Shown one piece after another: positions 49,824 to 58,688 of a stretch of DNA of 64,000 nucleotides. Position numbers and translations under genes: made by a program. The notes below the pieces were generated by a model. It was not told where the DNA came from, did not search any database, and saw nothing but the letters and a program-made list of their open reading frames with translations. The stretch is from Candidatus Brevefilum sp. GTDB taxonomy: Bacteria; Chloroflexota; Anaerolineae; Anaerolineales; Anaerolineaceae. The stretch spans positions 1-64,000 of the forward strand of contig JAHYJN010000009.1 of the NCBI GenBank assembly GCA_019428905.1. Reading direction: 5' to 3'. The number at the start of each line of letters is the position of its first letter. The stretch's first letter is position 1.

Positions 49824-51619
49824 GATTTATCCAATCGCAGGATCGCCATAAAGGCATCCTGGGGGATCTCTACATTCCCCACCATTTTCATCCGGCGTTT
49901 ACCCTTTTTCTGTTTTTCAAGCAGCTTCTTCTTGCGCGTGATATCGCCGCCATAACATTTGGAAAGCACATCCTTGCGCAAAGCTTTAACATTGGCTCGT
50001 GAGATCACCCGTCCTTGGGCATAAGCCTGGACAGGAATGGTGAATAATTGCCGGGGGATCAGCTCCTTAAGCCGGGAGACCAAGGCCTGCCCCTTATGAT
50101 AGGCATCGTTTTTGTGCACAATGGCGGTCAGGGCATCCACCGGTTCGCCATTGACCAGGATCTCCAATTTGACCAGGTTTTCAGGTCGATATTCTTTAAA
50201 CTGGTAATCCATCGAGGCGTACCCGCGTGTGCCAGATTTGAGCTGATCAAAGAAGTCGATGATCAATTCAGACAGGGGAATTTCGAATTCGATCTGCACC
50301 CGATTAGGGGATGGGTATTCTTGGGCGATGAACGTGCCCCGCTTACGTGTGACCAGTTCCATCACCACACCGTAATATTCAGTGGGAGTAAAAATCGTCA
50401 GGTCCATCCAGGGTTCAAGGATTTGATCGATTAAACTTTCATCCGGCAGCCCGGCAGGGGAGGAAATTCGCAAGGACTCGCCGTTTTGCAGCTTAATCTG
50501 GTATTCCACCGAGGGCGCGGTAAACACAACATCCATATCATATTCACGCTCTAGCCGTTCTTGGATGATCTCCATGTGGAACAAGCCGAGAAAACCGCAT
50601 CTGAAGCCAAAATTGAGCGCCTCAGAGGTCTCCGGTTCAAAGGTCAGCGATGCATCGTTCAACTGCAGCTTCTCCAATGCATCACGCAGATCGGCGTAAT
50701 CCTCACCCTCTGTTGGATAGATGCCGGCAAACACCATCGGTTTGGCTTGCCGGTAACCGGGCAGCGGATGCTCGACACCACCGGTGGCATTCGTCACCGT
50801 GTCTCCCACCCGACACTCCGATACCGTCTTCAATCCGGTGGCAATATACCCCACATCGCCAGCTTTTAAGGTGCGGATGGGTCTGAGATCAGGCGCAAAA
50901 TAGCCAATTTCAACGGGCAAGGTCTTGACCTTGGTGGACATCATCAGCAGGTGATTCTCACGTGTGATACTGCCGTTAAAAACCCGCACATATGCCACCA
51001 CACCCTTATATGAGTCATAATGCGAATCGAAAATCAGAGCTTCAAGAGGTAAATCGTCCTCACCCGTTGGCGGCGGGATCAGGTCGACAATCGCCTGGAG
51101 CACCCGGTCAACATTTAACCCCTGTTTAGCCGAAATCTGTAGGATCTGATCCATGGGCGTCCCTAACAGGTTGTGCAAATCCTCAGCGACGGCTTCGGTT
51201 TGTGCAGAATCCAGGTCAATCTTATTAATCACCGGGATGATCGTCAGGTTAGCTTCCAGTGCCAGGTACAAATTTGCCAGGGTTTGGGCTTCGATCCCCT
51301 GGGTGGCGTCAACGACCAGCAGTGCGCCTTCACAGGCGTTCAATGCCCGGCTGACCTCGTAATTGAAATCCACATGTCCGGGGGTGTCAATCAGGTTCAA
51401 CCAATACTGGCGACCATCCCCCGCCTGGTATCCCATCCGTACAGCCGAGGCTTTGATCGTGACGCCTTTTTCTCGTTCCAGGTCCATGCTGTCCAACACC
51501 TGCTCTGTCATATCCCGATCTGCAATCGTTCCGGTCATCTGCAGCATGCGGTCAGCCAGGGTTGATTTCCCGTGGTCAACATGGGCAATAATACAAAAAT
51601 TTCTGACATTATCAATCAT
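49820..51619 (-). CDS. lepA: Elongation factor 4 (LepA)
   Basis: MIDNVRNFCIIAHVDHGKSTLADRMLQMTGT; C-terminal VISRANVKALRKDVLSKCYGGDITRKKKLLEKQKKGKRRMK. Confidence 0.97.
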   Translation of the reverse strand: MIDNVRNFCIIAHVDHGKSTLADRMLQMTGTIADRDMTEQVLDSMDLEREKGVTIKASAVRMGYQAGDGRQYWLNLIDTPGHVDFNYEVSRALNACEGALLVVDATQGIEAQTLANLYLALEANLTIIPVINKIDLDSAQTEAVAEDLHNLLGTPMDQILQISAKQGLNVDRVLQAIVDLIPPPTGEDDLPLEALIFDSHYDSYKGVVAYVRVFNGSITRENHLLMMSTKVKTLPVEIGYFAPDLRPIRTLKAGDVGYIATGLKTVSECRVGDTVTNATGGVEHPLPGYRQAKPMVFAGIYPTEGEDYADLRDALEKLQLNDASLTFEPETSEALNFGFRCGFLGLFHMEIIQERLEREYDMDVVFTAPSVEYQIKLQNGESLRISSPAGLPDESLIDQILEPWMDLTIFTPTEYYGVVMELVTRKRGTFIAQEYPSPNRVQIEFEIPLSELIIDFFDQLKSGTRGYASMDYQFKEYRPENLVKLEILVNGEPVDALTAIVHKNDAYHKGQALVSRLKELIPRQLFTIPVQAYAQGRVISRANVKALRKDVLSKCYGGDITRKKKLLEKQKKGKRRMKMVGNVEIPQDAFMAILRLDKS

Positions 51620-52102
51620 AAGCACTGAGTATAACTGGTGACAACCTGGCTGAAAATGACCACTCGTCGCCCAGTTAATTCCTATCTTTTTTCTATATCA
51701 AATTCATTTTGCTCGAACAGCGCTATCTCTGACCGACCTTCATAAAGACCACATAACAAATGGGCTTTGATTTGTCCGTGTCCCTGAGAAGCGATTACAT
51801 TATACCAGCACGGGTCATCAGATGGCTTGATTACTGAGTCATGATCCAATTATCAACACGCTCGGGTTATGCACATATTTCTTTCATTAACGGGTGATTC
51901 CCTCTTCATTCAGTATTCTTTATCATTGGAAATACTGCAAAGAACCTGTAACGTAAAAGCTAAACACGGTTACATTTAAACCCACCAGTTTATCCCTGGT
52001 AAGTATGTCATGATCTGCTATCAAGAATTGGCCACAGACCCCAGCTAAGCCAAATCTATCAGGTACGAAATCAGCAATCGCAATCAGAAGAACTTACACG
52101 CC

Positions 52103-52897
52103 TCAATCAGGGATGGTCTGCAATGCCTGATCAATCATCTCCCATACAGCCTGCAACTGCTCAGGCGCAGCCAATCTCAAGTCAACCAAAAATTCAACAT
52201 TTCCCTTTGGCCCGCGGATCGGGGAAGGTGTTAAGCCAACTGGGAAGAAACCCAACGCCGCTGCATCATTCAGGGTTGCACTGAGCACCTGGGCATGAAC
52301 GGAACGATCCTTAATCACACCGGCATGCACTGCGGCGGCTTTCCGTCCGGCCTCAAACTGGGGTTTGATCAGCGCAATCACCTGGCCGTGATCACCATTA
52401 AACCAGCCCTTCACCGCTGGCAAGATCAGGTTCAAAGAAATGAAAGACGCATCGATTGTCACCAGGTCCACCGCCTCAGGCAGCGTGTCCACGTATCGAG
52501 CATTGGTCCGCTCCATTACCACCACCCGCGGGTCATTGCGCAGCTTCCAATGCAGCACCCCATAGCCGACATCGATCGCATACACCTTTTGCGCCCCGTT
52601 CTGTAGCAAGCAATCTGTAAATCCCCCGGTCGAAGCGCCCACATCGGCACAGATCTTTCCGGTTACAGCCACGTTAAAAGCTTCAATGGCCGCCGCCAGC
52701 TTATTGCCCCCGCGTGAGACAAAAGCCGGTCGCTGTTTAACTTCGATCTCCGCATTGATGTCAATTTGGGTGGATGGCTTATGGATCATCTCCCCTGCTG
52801 CGCGCACCTCCCCCGCCATCACCAGCCGTTGCGCCAGGTTGCGGCTCTCCGCCAGGCCGCGTTCAACCAGTAAAACATCAATCCGCTTTTTCTTCAT
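52103..52897 (-). CDS. tlyA: TlyA family rRNA methyltransferase/putative hemolysin
   Basis: KRIDVLLVERGLAESRNLAQRLVMAGEV (S4), DVGASTGGFTDCLLQNGAQKVYAIDVGYGVLHWKLRNDPRVVVMERTNAR. Confidence 0.93.
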   Translation of the reverse strand: MKKKRIDVLLVERGLAESRNLAQRLVMAGEVRAAGEMIHKPSTQIDINAEIEVKQRPAFVSRGGNKLAAAIEAFNVAVTGKICADVGASTGGFTDCLLQNGAQKVYAIDVGYGVLHWKLRNDPRVVVMERTNARYVDTLPEAVDLVTIDASFISLNLILPAVKGWFNGDHGQVIALIKPQFEAGRKAAAVHAGVIKDRSVHAQVLSATLNDAAALGFFPVGLTPSPIRGPKGNVEFLVDLRLAAPEQLQAVWEMIDQALQTIPD

Positions 52898-53020
52898 GGC
52901 TTAATTCTATCTTGAAATCACAGCTCATGGCGATTTGGCTAAAGCGTCGCTCCCAAAGCTAAACCTCCAGTGCAAACTGAGTATAATCAACCATAACATC
53001 ATGAATTCGGGAACCATTCG

Positions 53021-53899
53021 ATGATCAAAACCTTACAGTACATCTGGGCCAGCATGCGCCCCAGGCAGTGGATCAAGAATATTTTTGTTCTTGCTGCCCT
53101 TGTTTTTGACCGGCAGTTGATCTCCCTTGATTCGCTGTGGATCACCCTGGTTGCCACCTTGTTGTTTTGCCTGGCATCCAGCCTGGTGTATCTTATTAAT
53201 GACCTGGTAGATATCGAATCCGACCGGCAGCACCCCACCAAAAAACACCGTCCCCTGCCTGCCGGAAAACTCTCAAAACAGGCAGCGATCACTGCAGCGG
53301 CGATCCTTGCACTGTTAACCCTTCCAACTGCCTACCTTGTGGATTTTGGGTTGGGACTGACCGTTACACTATACCTGGTCCTGATGCTGGCTTATTCATT
53401 CTGGCTTAAACACTATCCCCTGCTCGATGTGATGATCATTGCCGCCGGGTTTGTCCTGCGAGTCACTGCAGGTGTGATTATCATTCAAACCCAACAATTT
53501 TCGCCCTGGCTGTTCGTTTCCACCGTCTTTCTAGCGTTATTCATCGGTTTAGGCAAGCGCCGAGCTGAAATCGAACTTCTTGAAACGGATGCCTCAGCAC
53601 ATCGGCGGGTGCTGGATGGGTACACCCTGGAATTGCTCGACCAGTTACTTACCATCGTTCTCAGCACCACCTTGATGACTTATTGTTTATACACTTTTTC
53701 TGCTGCAATCCGACCTGGCAGCTATTACATGATGCTGACCATTCCCTTTGTAATTTATGGGCTGTTCCGTTACCTGTACCTGGTGCGCATCAAACAATTT
53801 GGCGGTGCGCCGGAGGAAATCGTCCTGACCGATCGCCCCATGCAAACTGCAATTGGCTTATGGGGTCTGACAGTATTGGTGATCATTTACCTGCTTTGA
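53021..53899 (+). CDS. UbiA prenyltransferase family; decaprenyl-phosphate phosphoribosyltransferase-like
   Basis: SMRPRQWIKNIFVLAALVFDRQL, YLINDLVDIESDRQHPTKKHRPLPAGKLS. Confidence 0.88.
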   Translation: MIKTLQYIWASMRPRQWIKNIFVLAALVFDRQLISLDSLWITLVATLLFCLASSLVYLINDLVDIESDRQHPTKKHRPLPAGKLSKQAAITAAAILALLTLPTAYLVDFGLGLTVTLYLVLMLAYSFWLKHYPLLDVMIIAAGFVLRVTAGVIIIQTQQFSPWLFVSTVFLALFIGLGKRRAEIELLETDASAHRRVLDGYTLELLDQLLTIVLSTTLMTYCLYTFSAAIRPGSYYMMLTIPFVIYGLFRYLYLVRIKQFGGAPEEIVLTDRPMQTAIGLWGLTVLVIIYLL

Positions 53900-53915
53900 T
53901 TGAGGTTCTCGATAA

Positions 53916-54872
53916 ATGCCAGTAATTTTCGCAAATGCTCCTGGAAAGATCATCCTGTTTGGTGAGCATGCCGTGGTGTATGGCCAACCTGCCATCGCGA
54001 TCCCGGTCAACCAGCTCAAAGCAACAGCGCGCGTGATGCCAAACCCCTTAGGGCAGCCGGGCGACATCAGGATCCAAGCGCCTCAAATCCAACTGGACGC
54101 ATCCTTAGCAGACCTGCCGGTAGACCACCCAATTGCCGCTGCTGTTCGTTTGGCTTTTCAAGCGGCATCGATCAACCAGCCCCCCGCGTTTACACTCCAA
54201 ATTAGCTCAACCATCCCCATTTCCGGTGGTATGGGGTCCAGCGCTGCCGTCTCCATCGCAATCCTCCGCGCCCTGACAAACTTTTTCGGCAAGCCGCTCA
54301 CAGCTGATCAAATCTCAGCCTTGGCCTACACTGTGGAAGAAATCCATCATGGAACCCCATCGGGAATTGACAATAACGTCATTGCGCATCAAAAACCTGT
54401 CGTTTATCGTCGTGATCAACCGATTGAATTTCTCTCCGTCAAGCAACCAACCCATTGGGTAATCGGGGACACCGGCGAGACAACGCCCACACACGAAACG
54501 GTTGCCGACGTCCGCCAACACTTTCAGGCCAACCCAAAGCGCTTTAGCACCTTTTTTGAGCAAATCGGCGATATCAGCCGCCAAGCCCAGCCAGGGCTGA
54601 TCGATGGAGATCTGCCCCTGTTAGGCAGGTTAATGGATCAAAACCAATGTTTATTAGAGAAGATGGGTGTCAGCAGCCCCACGCTGGAACACCTCATCCA
54701 GGCTGCCCGGATGGCAGGCGCAGTCGGCGCCAAACTCTCTGGTGGCGGCCGTGGCGGCAACATGATCGCCCTCGCACCCAGCGAGAATGCAGCTGAAATC
54801 AAAGCAGCCCTGATCGATGCTGGCGCAAAACAGGTTTTCACCACGATTTTGACCAAAGGGCGTGAATCATGA
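53916..54872 (+). CDS. mvk: Mevalonate kinase
   Basis: ANAPGKIILFGEHAVVYGQPAIAIPV, ISGGMGSSAAVSIAILRAL, HGTPSGIDN, GAKLSGGGRGGNMIAL. Confidence 0.93.
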   Translation: MPVIFANAPGKIILFGEHAVVYGQPAIAIPVNQLKATARVMPNPLGQPGDIRIQAPQIQLDASLADLPVDHPIAAAVRLAFQAASINQPPAFTLQISSTIPISGGMGSSAAVSIAILRALTNFFGKPLTADQISALAYTVEEIHHGTPSGIDNNVIAHQKPVVYRRDQPIEFLSVKQPTHWVIGDTGETTPTHETVADVRQHFQANPKRFSTFFEQIGDISRQAQPGLIDGDLPLLGRLMDQNQCLLEKMGVSSPTLEHLIQAARMAGAVGAKLSGGGRGGNMIALAPSENAAEIKAALIDAGAKQVFTTILTKGRES

Positions 54873-55705
54873 GCGGAGCTCGGATCGTTTTTGTCAAGTT
54901 AGGTGGGTCGTTGATCACCGATAAAACCCAATCAATGACGCCCCGCCCAGGGGTGATCCAACGCCTGGCGGATGAGATTAGGCAAGCCATGACTACGGTT
55001 CCTGGCCTTCAACTGCTGATTGGCCACGGCTCAGGCTCTTTCGGCCATACAGTAGCCAACCAGTTTCAGACGCAGTCAGGCGGCATAGGTCAAGATTATT
55101 GGCGAGGGTTTTCCGAAGTTTGGGCGGCCGCCCGTGAGTTAAACCAGATCGTCATCAACGCCCTGATCGGCGCAGGCTTACCTGTAATCGCCTTTCCCCC
55201 ATCTGCTGGCGTTATCGCACAGGGTACCCATATCCAATCTTGGGACATTTCCCCCATCCAGGCAGCCCTATCACACAATCTTGTCCCGGTCGTCTTCGGC
55301 GACGTGATCTTTGACACGGTCCTTGGCGGCACCATCCTATCCACAGAGGCGATCTTTCAGCACCTTGCAGGCGCCATCCATCCCGACGAGATCCTCCTGG
55401 CAGGTCAGGACAAGGGTGTCTACCAAGATCCCCATCATCCTGAAAAGATAATCGCCCAGATCACACCCCAAACGATCACCACAGTGCTCCCAGCACTTTC
55501 GCCATCACAAGCCGTCGATGTCACTGGCGGTATGCTGTCAAAAGTCAAGTTGATGGTCTCCTTGATCCGGGAACATCCTTCGCTTAGGGTACGTATCTTT
55601 TCAGGTTTGGAGCCGGGCAATCTTTACCAAGCGCTGACCGCTGAAAACATTTCTTTTGGAACCCTGATCGCCCACCAGGAACACCTACCTTCACCTGGCC
55701 CCTAA
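54869..55705 (+). CDS. Isopentenyl phosphate kinase
   Basis: FVKLGGSLITDKTQ, LLIGHGSGSFGHTVANQ, VPVVFGDVIFDTVLGGTILSTEAIFQHLA, DVTGGMLSKVKLMVSL; ATGA overlap with mevalonate kinase. Confidence 0.92.
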   Translation: MSGARIVFVKLGGSLITDKTQSMTPRPGVIQRLADEIRQAMTTVPGLQLLIGHGSGSFGHTVANQFQTQSGGIGQDYWRGFSEVWAAARELNQIVINALIGAGLPVIAFPPSAGVIAQGTHIQSWDISPIQAALSHNLVPVVFGDVIFDTVLGGTILSTEAIFQHLAGAIHPDEILLAGQDKGVYQDPHHPEKIIAQITPQTITTVLPALSPSQAVDVTGGMLSKVKLMVSLIREHPSLRVRIFSGLEPGNLYQALTAENISFGTLIAHQEHLPSPGP

Positions 55706-55770
55706 AAAAAGCATTCCTGATTTATCCGGTATAATTTAAGTTTGATTGATAATTTTGGAGAAAAAACGAA

Positions 55771-56925
55771 ATGCTATTCACGCGCCATCAACTTGAAGAA
55801 CTTGAAGACCAGATGCTGGCCCCGTATGCGATCCGCAGCAAAGACAGCAAAGGTCGCAAACATCCTGAAGACGAGCCAGATTATCGCACGGTTTTCCAGC
55901 GCGACCGGGATCGCATCCTACACACCACTGCATTCCGGCGGCTTGAATACAAGACACAAGTTTTCATCAACTACGAAGGCGATTATTATCGCACCCGGCT
56001 GACCCATACCCTCGAAGTCGCCCAAATTGGGCGCAGCGTTGCCCGCGCCCTGGGCGCGAATGAAGACCTGGTGGAGACCATCTGCCTTGCCCACGACCTG
56101 GGTCATCCCCCGTTTGGACACTCAGGGGAACGCGTCTTAGCGCGTTTGATGATCGACCATGGTGGGTTTGACCACAACCGCAATTCTTTCAAAATCGTCA
56201 CCGAAATTGAAAACCGTTATCCTGAATTCAACGGGCTCAACCTCACCTGGGAAGTGTTGGAAGGTATTGTCAAACATGAAACAGAATATGATATCTCAGA
56301 CGCCCAGGATTTTGACCCCAAGCTGCGCGGACATCTTGAAGCTCAAATCACCAATGCAGCTGATGAACTGGCCTATACCGCTCACGACCTGGATGATGGG
56401 TTGCGCTCCGGGCTGATCACCACCGATCAGCTCGCCGGTATCTCCCTGTGGGAGGTGATCAACGAGAGCATCGGTCGGCGGCGAACGGACGATTTGGATG
56501 AACTCTCACGGCACCGGTTAATCCGCCGCCTGATTGGGATCGAGGTGACCGACCTGATCCAATCCATCGACCGCATGATCCGCCGCAGCGGTATCCGCAC
56601 AGTGGAAGAACTACAAAAGCTGCCCTACAACGTGGTGGGCTTTAGCGAAGATATGCACCGTCGCAATCGAGAACTGAAGGATTTTCTTTACAATAACCTG
56701 TATAACCATTACCGGGTTGTGCGCATGGCGGTCAAAGCTGAACGCATCATTGAAAGCCTGTTCAATGCCTATGTCAGCGAACCCTCCACCCTGCCCAACC
56801 AATTTCAAAACACCATTAATGATAAAGGTTTAGAGGGTTCGGTATGCACTTACATTTCTGGGATGACAGACCGGTTCGCAATTGACGAATATCAAAAACT
56901 ATTCGATCCAGAAACCCTTCCCTAA
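55771..56925 (+). CDS. dgt: Deoxyguanosinetriphosphate triphosphohydrolase-like protein (HD domain)
   Basis: FQRDRDRILHTTAFRRLEYKTQVFINYEGDYYRTRLTHTLEVAQIGRSVARALGANEDLVETICLAHDLGHPPFGHSGE. Confidence 0.94.
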   Translation: MLFTRHQLEELEDQMLAPYAIRSKDSKGRKHPEDEPDYRTVFQRDRDRILHTTAFRRLEYKTQVFINYEGDYYRTRLTHTLEVAQIGRSVARALGANEDLVETICLAHDLGHPPFGHSGERVLARLMIDHGGFDHNRNSFKIVTEIENRYPEFNGLNLTWEVLEGIVKHETEYDISDAQDFDPKLRGHLEAQITNAADELAYTAHDLDDGLRSGLITTDQLAGISLWEVINESIGRRRTDDLDELSRHRLIRRLIGIEVTDLIQSIDRMIRRSGIRTVEELQKLPYNVVGFSEDMHRRNRELKDFLYNNLYNHYRVVRMAVKAERIIESLFNAYVSEPSTLPNQFQNTINDKGLEGSVCTYISGMTDRFAIDEYQKLFDPETLP

Positions 56926-56964
56926 CCACGCACGACATACAGAAACCTACAAGAATGAGGAATG

Positions 56965-57435
56965 ATGAACAACAACACACACTACCTGACACCTGAAGGA
57001 AAACAAAAACTGGAAGCTGAGCTGCAGGATCTTAAAGAAAACGGCCGCCGCGAGATCGCTCAACGACTGAAAAACGCCATATCCATGGGTGACCTTTCAG
57101 AGAACGCTGATTATCACAAGGCAAAAGAAGACCAGGGCTTCCTTGAAGGACGCATCCAGGAGATCGAATCCATTCTATATGGCGCTGAGGTGATCGAGAC
57201 CCAAGCCAATTACCACCAAGTCTCTCTTGGCGCGACTGTGACTATCAAAGAACCGGATTACCCAGCTGAAACCTATCACATGGTGGGCACCAAGGAAGCC
57301 AACCCAGGTCAAGGCCGGATTTCACATGAATCGCCTATTGGCAAAGCCCTGATGGGTCATAAGGTGGGCGATGTGGTCAAAGCCAAACTTCCCAGCGGCG
57401 ATATGATTGAGTTAACAATTTTAGCCATTGAGTAA
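56965..57435 (+). CDS. greA: Transcription elongation factor GreA
   Basis: YLTPEGKQKLEAELQDLK...GDLSENADYHKAKEDQGFLEGRIQEIE...SPIGKALMGHKVGDVV. Confidence 0.96.
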   Translation: MNNNTHYLTPEGKQKLEAELQDLKENGRREIAQRLKNAISMGDLSENADYHKAKEDQGFLEGRIQEIESILYGAEVIETQANYHQVSLGATVTIKEPDYPAETYHMVGTKEANPGQGRISHESPIGKALMGHKVGDVVKAKLPSGDMIELTILAIE

Positions 57436-57451
57436 TCGGAACCACTCCAAC

Positions 57452-57482
57452 AAAAAAAGCCCCCCAACACAACTGGGGGGCT
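57452..57482 (-). terminator. Intrinsic terminator between convergent greA and the 57520 gene
   Basis: aaaaaaagcccccc-aacacaact-ggggggct; T-run on minus strand. Confidence 0.75.
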
Positions 57483-57519
57483 CAGTGTTTAAAGAAGGCG
57501 ACCTGGAAAAACCTGGAAA

Positions 57520-58584
57520 TTACTTCGGCCAGATAGCCAGTTCCAGGGTGAGTCGCTCAAAGAAACTCAGCTCAGGTGCGGGACCTTCGCCATAAGCCAT
57601 ATCAATGATGCGTGCTTCAAGCTGTAAGGTGGCCGTTTCAAGCAAGATTTGCTTACCGGGTTCTGCTAAAACCAGCTCACCCTTCGATTCAAGCCGTATC
57701 CGAAGTTTATCATCCTCATGGGCGTGTTCGCTCATGATCACCTTGGTCACGGTTTGAATGTCATTCTTATCAAATAACCACACTTCAAACGCGGTCACAC
57801 GTTTTGGATCGCCCACACCAACAGTCTCCGAAATGCCAACCCCGCACTCACCCAGGAACTCGCCGGTCGGTGCGTCAATACTGAAGGAATCATCATACAG
57901 GTCATCACCAAGAGCATAGGTCGTCATAAATTGTGCTACTGGGAGGGCGGACGGTTCTTCAGGATATGAAGGCTCATAACTCACTTGTGCTGGTGGAATA
58001 TACCGATTGGCATCCTCGTCAAAATCGACCTCATCCACAGGCATTTTTCGCTTATTGAGGATTTCAGGACGTTTAAAATCCGGGAGTTTTCCGTGAAGCA
58101 CAAAGAAATAAAACACTGCAACAACGGCTACCAATACAACGATTAGCAAACCAATCACCAACCCCCAGTTGATGCCAGAACCCTCCGTAGGCTCTTCAAT
58201 TTCCGGTTCTTCAGCCACAACCTCCGGTGAAGCCACTTGATCCATCTCTGCACCCACCAGGAGCATAAAACTGGTGATCTGTGCGTCTGAAAGGTAACGC
58301 GGTTGGTTTCTAACCACCAACAGAGTTTCCTCTGCCGTAGCTTCTAATTCTGACCAGGCTTTTTCAGCAATCGCAGCGTTCCCCACATTTGTGGATGTAA
58401 AAATTGACATCCTCAAATAATCTTCGCGCAGGTCCGGACGAAGGTGATAGGGGGCTAAGTCTGTCCACTGCACAGGCCAGATACCCCATCCAATCACCAA
58501 ACCTAAAATCAATCCAACCACCACCCCAACAGGCAGGGTGATTCGAAAATCCTTTAGCCAGCCTTTAATTTTTTCTGAGTCCAT
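57520..58584 (-). CDS. Hypothetical membrane protein (two TM segments)
   Basis: TM near N-terminus (LPVGVVVGLILGLVIGWGIW) and a second (INWGLVIGLLIVVLVAVVAVFYFFVL). Confidence 0.75.
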   Translation of the reverse strand: MDSEKIKGWLKDFRITLPVGVVVGLILGLVIGWGIWPVQWTDLAPYHLRPDLREDYLRMSIFTSTNVGNAAIAEKAWSELEATAEETLLVVRNQPRYLSDAQITSFMLLVGAEMDQVASPEVVAEEPEIEEPTEGSGINWGLVIGLLIVVLVAVVAVFYFFVLHGKLPDFKRPEILNKRKMPVDEVDFDEDANRYIPPAQVSYEPSYPEEPSALPVAQFMTTYALGDDLYDDSFSIDAPTGEFLGECGVGISETVGVGDPKRVTAFEVWLFDKNDIQTVTKVIMSEHAHEDDKLRIRLESKGELVLAEPGKQILLETATLQLEARIIDMAYGEGPAPELSFFERLTLELAIWPK

Positions 58585-58688
58585 CACCAACTCCTATCTT
58601 TCTGAATAAGAACAATACGCGTTGTGACTATTGTAGAATAGTTGTTCATTTTCTGCAACAATGACGCTCAGAACAAATAGTGCAAGCT

